Assembly (NCBI GenBank): GCA_963734025.1
Contig: CAVTFR010000005.1
Span: 248,001 to 312,000 of the forward strand
Source of the DNA: JACVRW01 sp963734025
GTDB lineage: Bacteria; Actinomycetota; Thermoleophilia; Solirubrobacterales; Thermoleophilaceae
Reading direction: 5' to 3'
DNA length: 64,000 nt
The notes beneath the pieces were generated by a model. It had not been told where the DNA came from and did not search any database. It saw only the letters and a program-made list of their open reading frames with translations. The position numbers and the translations under genes were made by a program. Below are positions 34,469 to 42,983 of this stretch, piece by piece. Numbering within the stretch: position 1 is the stretch's first letter; the number at the start of each line of letters is the position of its first letter.

Positions 34469-35617
34469 CTAGGAGACCCTGAACTCGGTCCAGACCTTGT
34501 CCCACGCCAGCCGGCCCTCCCCCTTCAGGTTCTCGTACTGCTGGCCGTTTTCTAGGTCCTCGACCGTCAGGTTGATCTCGGGGTCGTCCTTGACGAGCCC
34601 CTGGAAGGCCTCGGTCGGTGCCCCGTTGTAAGGCATCGGGTAGCCGATCCATTCGACGTTCTGGGCGGCGTGCTCGGGCTGGAGCATCCACTCGATGAAC
34701 AGCAGCGCCGTGCCCGGATGGTTGGAGTTGACGGGGATGCAGAAGTTGTCGCTGCCGACTGGGATCCCCTCCTTGCACTTCTGGAACTTGAAGTCCTCAG
34801 GGTTGTCGACGCCGTAACGGATGTTCACGATGTCGCCGTTCCAGAGGTGCTGGATGTAGGCGTTGCCGCTCGTCATGTTCGTGATCGTGTCCGTCGAGAT
34901 GCCGCGCAGCTTCGGCTTCAGGTCAACCAGGTAGTCGAGTGACTTCTCGAGCTTCGCCTCGTCGACCTCGTTGAGCGGGTAGCCGTTGACCAGGTTGGCC
35001 ATGCCGATGCCCTCTTGGTAGTCGTCGAGCATGAAGCTCTTGTCATCCGACTCGACGTCGCCGAGGTCGAGCCACGAGCCGGTCATCCCCGTCACCTTGT
35101 CGGCGCGGTAGCCGAGACCGGTCGCGTACATCCCGTAGGGCGTGCTGTGCTCGGAGTCCTTGTCGTACCAGGGATTGGCGAAGTAGTCGTAGACGGTGTC
35201 GACGTTCTTGATCTTGTCCCGGTCGATGCGGCGCAGCAGGTTGCCCGAGATCAGGCGCTGCACGTACTCGCCGCTCGGGAAGATCAGGTCGTAGGCGATC
35301 CCGGCGCGCAGCTTGGCGGTCATCGCCGACATCGAGTCGAAGTACGACTCGCGCACCTTCACCCCGTACTTCTTCTCGAAGCCCTTGACGAGCTTGGGGT
35401 CGACGTACTCGGAGTAGTTGAAGTAGAGGAGGTCGCCGTCGACCTTCTTCGCGATCGGCTTCTCCGTGTCTTCCTTGCTGCCGCTGCTCGCGTTGCCGGC
35501 GCCGCAGCCCGCCAGCCCGGCGATCAGCGCCATCGCGGCGCCGTTCTGCAGCAGATCCCTGCGGCCGATGCGCCGCTCGAGGGCGCGCCTCAGGCGTTGC
35601 TCGTCGTACTCCCTCAC
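34469..35617 (-). CDS. polyamine-type ABC importer substrate-binding lipoprotein (PotD-like)
   Basis: 382 residues. The N-terminus has a twin-arginine-like RRDLLQNGAAMALIAGLAGC ending in a lipobox Cys near residue 38, so export as a lipoprotein, perhaps by Tat. The mature part follows the PotD family: LLYFNYSEYVDPKLVKGFEKKYGVKV, YDLIFPSGEYVQRLI, TPYGMYATGLGYRADKV and PVNSNHPGTALLFIEWMLQP. The ligand (polyamine, betaine or other) cannot be fixed by eye. GTG 35617 overlaps the TetR stop (GTGA). Confidence 0.9.
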   Translation of the reverse strand: MREYDEQRLRRALERRIGRRDLLQNGAAMALIAGLAGCGAGNASSGSKEDTEKPIAKKVDGDLLYFNYSEYVDPKLVKGFEKKYGVKVRESYFDSMSAMTAKLRAGIAYDLIFPSGEYVQRLISGNLLRRIDRDKIKNVDTVYDYFANPWYDKDSEHSTPYGMYATGLGYRADKVTGMTGSWLDLGDVESDDKSFMLDDYQEGIGMANLVNGYPLNEVDEAKLEKSLDYLVDLKPKLRGISTDTITNMTSGNAYIQHLWNGDIVNIRYGVDNPEDFKFQKCKEGIPVGSDNFCIPVNSNHPGTALLFIEWMLQPEHAAQNVEWIGYPMPYNGAPTEAFQGLVKDDPEINLTVEDLENGQQYENLKGEGRLAWDKVWTEFRVS

Positions 35618-36263
35618 CTCAAAGCCTCCCTCACTCGCGCTTTCATGCGGACGCCTCCGCGGCCGTCCGGCAACCTGCAGCCGAGCTCGCGCTCCGCCAG
35701 CGTCACGGCGAGCTCACGCACGCGGCTAGGAGTGACCTCCGCGTCCCGTAGCGCAATCTGCACAGACAAACCGTCGAGTAGCGAGCCCATCAGGACGGCG
35801 AACCGCTCCGGGTCAGCTGGACCGAACTCGCCGCGCTCCTGACCGTAGCTGACGACGTCGGCAATGGTTCGCCGCCAGCGCGCGTCGAGCTCCGCGCGCG
35901 TCTCGGCGAGCTGCTCGTCGCGCAGCGCCTGTGCCCACAGCTCCATCCACAGCGCCGCGTCGTAGTCCCCTCCGGCGGCGCCCCACTCGACGATCACGGC
36001 GAGCCGCTCCACGCGCGCTCTCGATGCCGTCGATGCGCGCGGCAAGGTCCTCGTAGAAGCGCTCCTCGGCGGAGGTCAGCGCCTCGTTGAGCAGCTCCGC
36101 CTTCGACGAGAAGTAGTAGAGGACCGACGGCGCGCTCGTCCCGGCCTCCTCGGCCACGTCGGTCAACACGCGCGCCGGTGAGCCCGCGACGCCGAATCAC
36201 GGCCGCGGCTGCCTGCAAAAGCTCTGGCCGGCGCACGTGATCGAGGCGCGGCCTCGGGCTCAT
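35614..36263 (-). pseudogene. TetR-family regulator of the importer operon, two frameshifts
   Basis: Three frames must be joined. MSPRPRLDHVRRPELLQAAAAVIRRRGLTGAR (from ATG 36263), then LTDVAEEAGTSAPSVLYYFSSKAELLNEAL, the helix-turn-helix core, then ERLAVIVEWGAAGGDYDAALWMELWAQALRDEQ to the stop at 35614. Each break is repaired by removing one base, near 36170 and near 36013, both just after CGT. Intact length about 215 residues. It is the first gene of the importer operon, with a palindrome upstream at 36289-36304. Confidence 0.8.
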
Positions 36264-36288
36264 CCGCCGTCACCCTCCCCCGAGTAAC

Positions 36289-36304
36289 TTGAACGACGAT
36301 TCAG
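36289..36304. promoter_or_regulatory. putative TetR operator before the importer operon
   Basis: TTGAACGACGATTCAG contains TGAA-N6-TTCA as an inverted repeat, 26 bases upstream of the TetR start at 36263. A purine-rich GGGGGAGGG ribosome site lies between it and the start. Probable autoregulatory site for the TetR-importer operon. Confidence 0.5.
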
Positions 36305-36331
36305 GAAACCTACCGGCGCTCGCCGGAGCCG

Positions 36332-36986
36332 TCAAGGGTGCGTTGCGGCACTGGCGCGGGCGCGCTGGCCACCGAGCGGCGGCGGCGGCTCCTCCGGAAG
36401 TCCGAGCTCGTCGGCGAGCCCGGCCCAGACCTCGCGTCGGGCCTGCTCGATGTCGAGGTCTCCGATCAAGCACACGCACGCCGTAGCCGTCGGCGAGCGC
36501 GATGAGCCGATCGGCCACGCGAACGGGGTCCGCGTCGGCCTTGAACGATCCATCGCTGATGCCCGCCGCGATCCCCTCCGCGACCCATTCGCGCATGCGC
36601 CCGTACAGGCGCACGCCGGTCGGGCGCAGCTCGGGATGGCGCACCGCGCGCAGCCACAGCTCGACGTACAGGATCCAGTCCTTCTGCAGGTGGCCCGGGT
36701 AGGGCAGGAACTGGTCGATCACGCCCGCGAGCTGCTCGAAGTGGTCGGATGCCTCGCCCTCACCCTCGCCGATGCGCACGTCCCCGGTGAGCTCGTACGA
36801 GTATTCGAGCGCCTCGGCCAGCAGCGCCTCGCGCGTCTCGAAGTGGTAGTGGACGAGCGAAGTCGAGACGCCCGCCTGGGTGGCCACGCGCGCGATGCGC
36901 ATGTCGTCTATGCCGTCCGTCGCGATCCGGTCGACCGCCGCGGCGAGGATCCGCTCCCGTGCGCCGCGTTCGGGAGGGTCGTTCAC
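36332..36986 (-). pseudogene. TetR-family regulator downstream of the Rieske gene, one frameshift
   Basis: From ATG 36986: MNDPPERGARERILAAAVDRI, helix-turn-helix DMRIARVATQAGVSTSLVHYHFETREALLAEAL (residues 28-60), then a normal ligand domain to ALADGYGVRV. There the frame breaks at 36465-36475; the next frame gives CLIGDLDIEQARREVWAGLADELG and ends at 36332, the typical TetR finish. Without repair the original frame runs into Arg-rich nonsense to 36270. It overlaps the Rieske stop by ATGA and is the best candidate to read motif copy 3. Confidence 0.8.
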
Positions 36987-38098
36987 ACTGCCTCGCCGAG
37001 GTCGGCGCGGATCCGGTCGGCGAACCAGCCGACCGCCGCCTCACGGCGCGAGAGCGGGCCGGGCTCGAAGCCATGTGTCGCGATGCCGGCCTGCTGGTTG
37101 GCCACCAGGTCGGCGTCCTCGTCGCTCACGAGCTCGTTGATCTTGCGGTTCGCGAGCCGCACTGCGCGCGTCTTCGCGCTCCCGCCCCGGGGCACCAGCG
37201 TCATGGCGACGTCCTGGGTCGCGCTGGTGCCATTCGGCAGGATCTGCCAGATCCCGATCTGGTCCGGATAGAGGTCGATGGTCGTGTTCGGATAGATCAG
37301 GATGAAGTGCCAGGTGCGCGCGTCCTCGGGACGCAGCCCCGGCATCGGCTCGACGAGCCGCTGGTACGTCCGCTCGAGGAAGTTGCCCGATGGCTTGTCG
37401 CGCAGCGGCGCGTCGAACCACACCCAGTTGTCGAACAGCTCGACGTCGTAGTTCTTGTAGTCGAGCAGCCGCATCAGGCCGGGGTGGCCGACGGGCACGT
37501 GGTAGCCCTCGAGGTAGTTGTCGATGACGATCTTCCAGTTGGCGGGCTGGCTCGTCCCCTTCTCGGCGACGGGCTTGAGCTTCTCGAAGCCGTAGCGGGC
37601 AAGCCGTTCCGGGAGGCCGGCGACCTGCTCGGCGAGCGGCGTGGCGTGGATGTCGAGGTTGACGAACACGAGCCCTTGCAGGACCTCGACGCGCGCCGGG
37701 AACAGCCCGAGCGCCGACTTGTCGAGGCTGGGGATCTGGCGCCCCTCGGGCACGCCGATCAGCTCGCCGTCCATGCGGTAGGTCCAGCCGTGGTAGCGGC
37801 AGCGGATCGCCTTCTTGCACTCGCCAGAGCCACTCAGGAGCCGCGAGCCGCGATGCCGGCAGACATTGCGGAAGGCGCGCAGCTCGCCCTCGTCGTCGCG
37901 GACGACGAGCACGGGCTGAGTGCCCGCGTTGGCGGTCAGATAGGTGCCGGGGTCCGGCACCTGCGAGACGTGGCCGGCGAACTGCCAGGTGCGTGAGAAG
38001 ATGCGCTCGTCCTCGAGCTGCAGGACCTCGGGATCGAGGTAGAGATGCGGCGAGAGCGCGGGCGCGACGGGCGCTGGAGCGGTCTTCGAAGAGGCCAT
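36983..38098 (-). CDS. Rieske non-heme iron oxygenase alpha subunit
   Basis: 371 residues from ATG 38098. The Rieske [2Fe-2S] ligands are Cys80-x-His82 and Cys100-x2-His103 (CRHRG, CRYHGW). The catalytic iron site NYLEGYHVPVGH has His200 and His205. Relatives hydroxylate or demethylate quaternary amines (choline, glycine betaine, stachydrine, carnitine) as well as aromatics; the CaiD-like and amine oxidase genes in the same motif group favour an amine. No reductase gene is adjacent. The start is close to a weak CAGGAT -10, consistent with a leaderless mRNA. Confidence 0.9.
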   Translation of the reverse strand: MASSKTAPAPVAPALSPHLYLDPEVLQLEDERIFSRTWQFAGHVSQVPDPGTYLTANAGTQPVLVVRDDEGELRAFRNVCRHRGSRLLSGSGECKKAIRCRYHGWTYRMDGELIGVPEGRQIPSLDKSALGLFPARVEVLQGLVFVNLDIHATPLAEQVAGLPERLARYGFEKLKPVAEKGTSQPANWKIVIDNYLEGYHVPVGHPGLMRLLDYKNYDVELFDNWVWFDAPLRDKPSGNFLERTYQRLVEPMPGLRPEDARTWHFILIYPNTTIDLYPDQIGIWQILPNGTSATQDVAMTLVPRGGSAKTRAVRLANRKINELVSDEDADLVANQQAGIATHGFEPGPLSRREAAVGWFADRIRADLGEAV

Positions 38099-38106
38099 TA
38101 GCGATC

Positions 38107-38136
38107 CTGACTTTGTGATCAGTCGCATGATATCAT
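38107..38136 (+). promoter_or_regulatory. motif copy 3 inside a divergent promoter
   Basis: CTGACT (38107-38112), 18-base spacer, TATCAT (38131-38136); the motif (R R = GA) fills the spacer as in copy 2. The predicted start is about 38143, exactly the GTG of the first rightward gene, so a leaderless mRNA is predicted. The Rieske gene starts 8 bases to the left. Confidence 0.7.
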
Positions 38137-38142
38137 GGCCCC

Positions 38143-38493
38143 GTGGGTCCGCTGGGAGCGCGCCACGCATGGCTGTCACTGACACCTGAGCCCGAGCGCG
38201 AGCTCCCCGTAGCCATTGCCACGCTACGCGCGGGCGGCCCGCCCCCCGCGGAACTGGTGGAGCGAGAGATCGCGCGTGTCGAGCGCCTGGTCACCCATGG
38301 CAGTCGCCGGCAGTGGCGGGCCTACATGACCGAGACGGCGAGTCTGGCCGAGGCCGCTGAGGGCAATGAGGCGCTGGCGGAGGCGTGCGCCGTAATCGAC
38401 GACATCCTCGAGAACCACGACAATCTGGCCCTCGGCCTCGCCAAGCGGCGCAGGCGAGGTACGCCGAAGCGACACACCGGAGAAAGCCCATGA
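38143..38493 (+). CDS. small helical protein ahead of acyl-CoA dehydrogenase
   Basis: 116 residues from GTG 38143. Mostly charged and helical (LVEREIARVERLVTHGSRRQWRAYM, NEALAEACAVIDDILENHDNLALGLAKRRRR). No family recognised. It is likely a leaderless first gene of the rightward operon, and its stop overlaps the acyl-CoA dehydrogenase start (ATGA), so co-expression is strong. Might be an assembly or partner protein; no function assigned. Confidence 0.65.
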   Translation: MGPLGARHAWLSLTPEPERELPVAIATLRAGGPPPAELVEREIARVERLVTHGSRRQWRAYMTETASLAEAAEGNEALAEACAVIDDILENHDNLALGLAKRRRRGTPKRHTGESP

Positions 38494-39686
38494 CCGTGAC
38501 ACCTGCCGCGCCCCCGTCCGCGGACGGCCTCAGCCCCGAGCAGCTCGACCTGCAGCAGCGCGCGCGCCGCTTCGTCGACGAGGTCCTGATCCCGAACGAG
38601 GAGCTCGCCGAGCGTAGCGGCGGCCGGCTCCCGGAGGAGCTCATCGAGCGCATCAGGCGCGAGGCGATCGCGGCCGGCCTGTCGGGGGGCCTGCACGCGC
38701 GCGAGCACGGCGGCCAGGGCTGGTCGATCACCGACTGGTTCCTCGTCGAGGAGCAGCTCGGCCGCTCCACCAACGCGCTCTCCTGGTACATGCCGAACGC
38801 CTACAACGTGCTCGCGAGCGGCACCCCCGAGCAGATCGAGCGCTACCTGCGCCCGGCCCTGCGCGGCGAGCTCCACGACGCCTACGCGGTCACCGAGGCC
38901 GAGGCGGGCTCGGACCCGTCGGGGATCGCGACCACCGCCACGCGGACCGAGGGCGGCTGGGTCATCGACGGCGAGAAGTGGTTCGTCACCACGGGCGACA
39001 TCGCGTCCGTTTACATCGTGATGGCGAACGCGCTCGTCGAAGGGGAGCGGCTCGGCACGCTGTTCCTCGTCGACCGCCAGCTCGACGGCATCGAGGTCGT
39101 CGACGACCCGCCCTTCACGCACACCTATCCGCACGGCCATCCCACGATTCGCTTCAACTCGGTCGAGGTGCCGGACGACGCGGTCATCGGCGGGCTCGGC
39201 GGCGGCGACGACCTGCAGCGCCACTGGTTCACCGAGGAGCGGCTCGGGATCGCCGCGCGCGGCGTCGGCTCGATGTGGCGGCTGCTCGAGGAGACGACCG
39301 CCTGGGCGCTCCAGCGAGAGCAGGGCGGCAGCCGCATCATCGACTACCAAGGCGTCTCCTTCCCGCTCGCCGACTCGGCCGCGGACGCCGCCGCGGGGCG
39401 GCTGCTGACGCTCGAGGTCGCGCGGCTCGCGGACGCCGGCGCCGACCCGAAGCTCGTGCACGCCAAGGCCTCTATGGCGAAGCTGTTCGTCAGCGAGGCC
39501 GCCTGCCGCTGCGCGGACCGATGCGTGCAGATCTTCGGCGGGCGCGGCTACATGCGCACGAACGTCGCGGAGCGCTTCCTGCGCGAGCTGCGCGTCGACC
39601 GCATCTGGGAGGGCACCAGCGAGATCCAGCGGCTGATCATCGCCCGCGCGCTCGAGCGCCGCGGCGTGGAGCGTACGCTGCACTGA
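38490..39686 (+). CDS. acyl-CoA dehydrogenase
   Basis: 398 residues from ATG 38490. The three-domain ACAD layout is clear: AGLSGGLHAREHGGQGWSITDWFLVEEQLG, DAYAVTEAEAGSDPSGIATTATR with GEKWFVTTGD (FAD/substrate), and the C-terminal CVQIFGGRGYMRTNVAERFLRELRVDRIWEGTSEIQRLIIAR, with the catalytic base Glu374 in WEG. It oxidises an acyl-CoA at C2-C3, or reduces the reverse way as CaiA does with crotonobetainyl-CoA. Between the small helical gene and the acyl-CoA ligase. Confidence 0.93.
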   Translation: MTVTPAAPPSADGLSPEQLDLQQRARRFVDEVLIPNEELAERSGGRLPEELIERIRREAIAAGLSGGLHAREHGGQGWSITDWFLVEEQLGRSTNALSWYMPNAYNVLASGTPEQIERYLRPALRGELHDAYAVTEAEAGSDPSGIATTATRTEGGWVIDGEKWFVTTGDIASVYIVMANALVEGERLGTLFLVDRQLDGIEVVDDPPFTHTYPHGHPTIRFNSVEVPDDAVIGGLGGGDDLQRHWFTEERLGIAARGVGSMWRLLEETTAWALQREQGGSRIIDYQGVSFPLADSAADAAAGRLLTLEVARLADAGADPKLVHAKASMAKLFVSEAACRCADRCVQIFGGRGYMRTNVAERFLRELRVDRIWEGTSEIQRLIIARALERRGVERTLH

Positions 39687-39691
39687 CCCAC

Positions 39692-41752
39692 GTGGACGTC
39701 TCGCGGCTACTGCATCCGCGCTCCATCGCGGTCGTCGGCGCGACCGAGCGCCCCGGGTCCTACGGCGGCCAGACGCTGCTGAACCTGGAGATGGCCGGGT
39801 ACCGCGGCGAGGTCTGGGGAGTCAACCCGCGCCGGAGCTCGGTCTATGGCCTGCCCTGCTTCCCATCGCTGTCCGACTGCCCCTCGCCGCCGGATGCCGT
39901 GGTGGTGGCCATCCCCGCCGAGGGCGTCGTCGCGGTCGTCGAGGAGGCGGGCGCTCTCGGCTGCGGCGGCGCGGTGGTCTTCGGGGCGGGCTTCGGCGAG
40001 ATCGAGGGGGGCGCGGCACGCGAGGCCGAGCTGGCGGCGGTGGCGGCCGCCCATGAGCTGCCGGTCTGCGGCCCGAACGGGAACGGCATCGTGGCCCTGC
40101 ACGAGCGCGCGCCGCTCTGGGGGGACGCCATGCGGCCGTTCGAGGCCGGCCGCGTGGCGCTCGTCTCGCAGAGCGGCAACTTCGCCGTCAACGCGCTCAC
40201 GGCGAACCGCGGACTGCGCCTCCACACCGTGATCTCCTGCGGGAACTCCGTGGCGCTCGACCCCGCCGCCTGGGTGTCCGAGCTCGCCGTGGACGAGGGG
40301 GTCGGCTCGGTCGCGCTCTACGTGGAGGGGGATGGAGACGGCGCCCACCTCTGCGAGGCGCTCGCCCGCTGTGCCGAGCATGGCGTCGGCGTGGCGGTCC
40401 TCAAGGTGGGCAGCTCCGCCGCGGGCTCGGCGGCGGCGGCCGCTCACACCGGCGCGCTCGCGGGCGACCAGCGCATCTTCCGGGCGCTGGTCGAAGAGGC
40501 GGGCGGCGCCTGGGCGACGGACTTCCACGAGCTGCTCGAGCTCGCCAAGGGCCTTGCCGTTCCCGGTGCTCGGCGCGCGACCAGCGGCCTGGCCGTGCTC
40601 ACCTGCTCCGGCGGCGACTCCGCGATGGCGGCGGACGAGTGCGAGCGGATCGGCATCCCGCTCCCCGCTCCGGCTCCCGCGACCCGCGAGCGCCTGCACG
40701 AGCTGCTGCCGGATGCAGCCACGATCGCGAATCCGCTCGACTACACGGCGCTCCTCTGGGGCGACAGGGAGCGGTTGCGCGACCTGGTAGTGACGGCCGG
40801 CGACGATCCTCAGGTCGGGCGCGTGCTCGTCCTCTATGACCAGCCCGCCGGCCTCGAGGGCGCGATCGAGGAGTCTTGGGCCGCGGTACGGGAGGCGATC
40901 CGCGACGGCGCCCTCGCCGGCTCGGTGCCCGTGATGGTCGCATCGACGCTGCCGGAGCTGCTCGATGACGAAGCCGCCGCCCGCTTCGCCGAGGCCGGCA
41001 TCCCGGCGATCTCAGGCCTGCGCAGCGGGCTCGCAGTGGTGGCCGCCCTGCGGCGGCCCCCCGGCGCTCCCGCGCGCCTGCGGGAGATCGGCGCCGCCGC
41101 TCTCCGCGGCGGCGCGAACGGCGCCGGCTGGCTCTCGGAGCACGACACCAAGCAGCTGCTGCGGGAGCGCGGCCTGCCGGTCGTGGAGGGCCGGCTCGTG
41201 GCTGATGAGGACGACGCCGTGGCGGCGCTCGCCGAGCTCGGCGGGCACGCGGCTGCGAAGCTCGCGTCCACCTCGCTCCAGCACAAATCGGACATTGGCG
41301 CGCTGGCGCTCGACATCCGTGACGACACGGCCATGCGCGCGGCGCACGCTCACCTGATGGCGCTGGCCGTCCCCGGCGCCGCCGTGCTCGTCGAGCGTAT
41401 GGCAGAGCCGGGCGCCGAGCTCTTGGTCTCGGCGCGCGCGGACGGCGTCGTGCCGTCGCTCGTGATCGCGGCCGGGGGGCTCTGGACGGAGCTGCTCGAT
41501 GACGCCGTCGTGGTGCCGCTGCCCGCCACCCCCGAGCGCGTCGAGCGGGCGATCGCCGGACTGCGCTCGGCGCCGCTGTTCACGGGCGGCCGCGGTCGCC
41601 CCCCGCTGGACGTGGCGGCGGCAGCCCGGCTTGCCGCCGCGACCGGTGAGCTGCTGCTCGACAGGGGGCTTGCGCTCGTCGAGCTGAACCCCGTCTTCGT
41701 GCACGAGCACGGAGCGACGGTGGTGGACGCGGCCGCCGTGGGAGCCGCTTGA
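39692..41752 (+). CDS. acyl-CoA synthetase (ADP-forming), fused alpha-beta
   Basis: 686 residues from GTG 39692. The alpha part has a CoA-binding start (SIAVVGATERPGSYGG) and succinyl-CoA-synthetase-like domains with phospho-His252 in AAHTGALAG; the beta part is an ATP-grasp domain (KQLLRERGLPVVEGRLVADEDDAVAA, AAKLASTSLQHKSDIGALAL). Makes an acyl-CoA, or ATP from it, with ADP and phosphate. Probably supplies CoA esters to the dehydrogenase and CaiD-like enzyme. Spaced 5 bases after the dehydrogenase and overlapping the next gene by TTGA. Confidence 0.92.
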   Translation: MDVSRLLHPRSIAVVGATERPGSYGGQTLLNLEMAGYRGEVWGVNPRRSSVYGLPCFPSLSDCPSPPDAVVVAIPAEGVVAVVEEAGALGCGGAVVFGAGFGEIEGGAAREAELAAVAAAHELPVCGPNGNGIVALHERAPLWGDAMRPFEAGRVALVSQSGNFAVNALTANRGLRLHTVISCGNSVALDPAAWVSELAVDEGVGSVALYVEGDGDGAHLCEALARCAEHGVGVAVLKVGSSAAGSAAAAAHTGALAGDQRIFRALVEEAGGAWATDFHELLELAKGLAVPGARRATSGLAVLTCSGGDSAMAADECERIGIPLPAPAPATRERLHELLPDAATIANPLDYTALLWGDRERLRDLVVTAGDDPQVGRVLVLYDQPAGLEGAIEESWAAVREAIRDGALAGSVPVMVASTLPELLDDEAAARFAEAGIPAISGLRSGLAVVAALRRPPGAPARLREIGAAALRGGANGAGWLSEHDTKQLLRERGLPVVEGRLVADEDDAVAALAELGGHAAAKLASTSLQHKSDIGALALDIRDDTAMRAAHAHLMALAVPGAAVLVERMAEPGAELLVSARADGVVPSLVIAAGGLWTELLDDAVVVPLPATPERVERAIAGLRSAPLFTGGRGRPPLDVAAAARLAAATGELLLDRGLALVELNPVFVHEHGATVVDAAAVGAA

Positions 41753-42945
41753 GGGTCGCAGTCGCCGGCGCCGGGCTGGCCGGGCTGAGCGCGGCGCACG
41801 AGCTGAGAAGCGCCGGCGCCGACGTCACCGTGTTCGAGGCACGCGAGCGCGTCGGCGGGCGCGTCTGGTCGCGCCGGCTCGACAACGGGGCGGTCGTCGA
41901 GATGGGCGCCGAGTACATCCTGCCCGGCAACACTGCGGTACTCGACCTGGCAGCCCGCCTCGGGCTGGAGCTGTGGGACAAGGGGATGGCCTACGGCCGC
42001 CGCGAGCCGCGCGGCGGGGCGGACACGAGCCACGAGCAGATGGCGGCGGCCGCGGCCGCCGTCGAGCGCGCGCTCGAGGATGCGCCACCCGGGCTGAGCG
42101 CGCAGGCGCTGCTCGCCGGGCTCGACATCGAGCCGGGCGTGCGCGAGGCGCTGCTCGCCCGCGTCGAGATCTCGAGCGTGAGCCCGGCCGCAGAGGTCGC
42201 GGCCCGCGACCTGAGCGGGATCGCGCACGTCGACGAGCAGCCCGCCCCCAGCGTCGGCGGCGGCAACCAGGGGCTCGCGCTCGGACTGGCGGCTGAGCTC
42301 GGGGACTCGGTACGGCTCCGCTCAGCGGTCGAGCGGATCGAGTGGCACGCGGGCGGCGTGCGCATCGCCGCGGCCGGCGCGGAGCTCGATGCGGACGCCT
42401 GCGTCGTCGCCGTGCCGGCGAGCGTGCTCGGGCGAGTTCGCTTCGAGCCGGCGCTGCCGGACGCCGTCGCAGGCGCTTTCGCAGCGGTCCGCTACGGGCA
42501 CGCCGCCAAGCTGTTCGTCCCGCTCGCAGCGCCCGCCGTGCCGAGCGCCGTGATGTCGGTGCCCGAGCGCTACTGGACCTGGACGGCTCGCGGCGACGGC
42601 GGACATGTTCAGCCGGTCGTCAGCGCGTTTGCCGGCTCCGCCCCCGCGCTCGAGCGGCTCGGCGTGGCCGCGGGTCCGGAGCGCTGGCTCGCCTCGCTCA
42701 CGCGCCTGCGCGGGGACCTCGTCCTGGACCCGGACGGCGCCGTGCTCTCCACCTGGGCGGATGACCCGTGGGTCGAGGCCGCCTACTCGATCTCGCCGCC
42801 GCCGGAGCTCGCCGAGCTCGCGGCCGAGCCGCTCGGCCCGCTCGCCTTCGCCGGCGAGCATCTGGGTGGCGTCCACGCGGCGCTGATGGAGGGCGCGATC
42901 CGCAGCGGCGCGCATGCGGCACGCGGCCTGGTCGCTCGCGCCTGA
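41749..42945 (+). CDS. flavin-dependent amine oxidase (second)
   Basis: 398 residues from a TTG overlapping the ligase stop. FAD-binding VAVAGAGLAGLSAAHELRSAGADVTVFEARERVGGRVW (residues 3-40), then NGAVVEMGAEYI, and the C-terminal LAFAGEHLGGVHAALMEGAIRSGAHAA. It is a monoamine-oxidase-like protein, shorter than the one at 23.9-25.3 kb. Last gene of the rightward operon; a weak hairpin follows. Confidence 0.88.
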   Translation: MRVAVAGAGLAGLSAAHELRSAGADVTVFEARERVGGRVWSRRLDNGAVVEMGAEYILPGNTAVLDLAARLGLELWDKGMAYGRREPRGGADTSHEQMAAAAAAVERALEDAPPGLSAQALLAGLDIEPGVREALLARVEISSVSPAAEVAARDLSGIAHVDEQPAPSVGGGNQGLALGLAAELGDSVRLRSAVERIEWHAGGVRIAAAGAELDADACVVAVPASVLGRVRFEPALPDAVAGAFAAVRYGHAAKLFVPLAAPAVPSAVMSVPERYWTWTARGDGGHVQPVVSAFAGSAPALERLGVAAGPERWLASLTRLRGDLVLDPDGAVLSTWADDPWVEAAYSISPPPELAELAAEPLGPLAFAGEHLGGVHAALMEGAIRSGAHAARGLVARA

Positions 42946-42975
42946 CCGCCGCTCCATCCGGCGGGACGGCTTTGC
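42946..42975 (+). terminator. weak hairpin after amine oxidase
   Basis: CCGCCG (42946-42951) pairs with CGGCGG (42959-42964) across a 7-base loop; a CTTTG follows at 42970-42974. Short stem and tail, so only a possible terminator for the operon that starts at 38143. Confidence 0.3.
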
Positions 42976-42983
42976 TCTCCGGT

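Noticed and set aside
36270..36470. Arg-rich C-terminus of the 238-codon TetR frame
   Set aside because: The alternative frame gives a normal TetR ending (IEQARREVWAGLADELG), so this tail is an effect of the frameshift.
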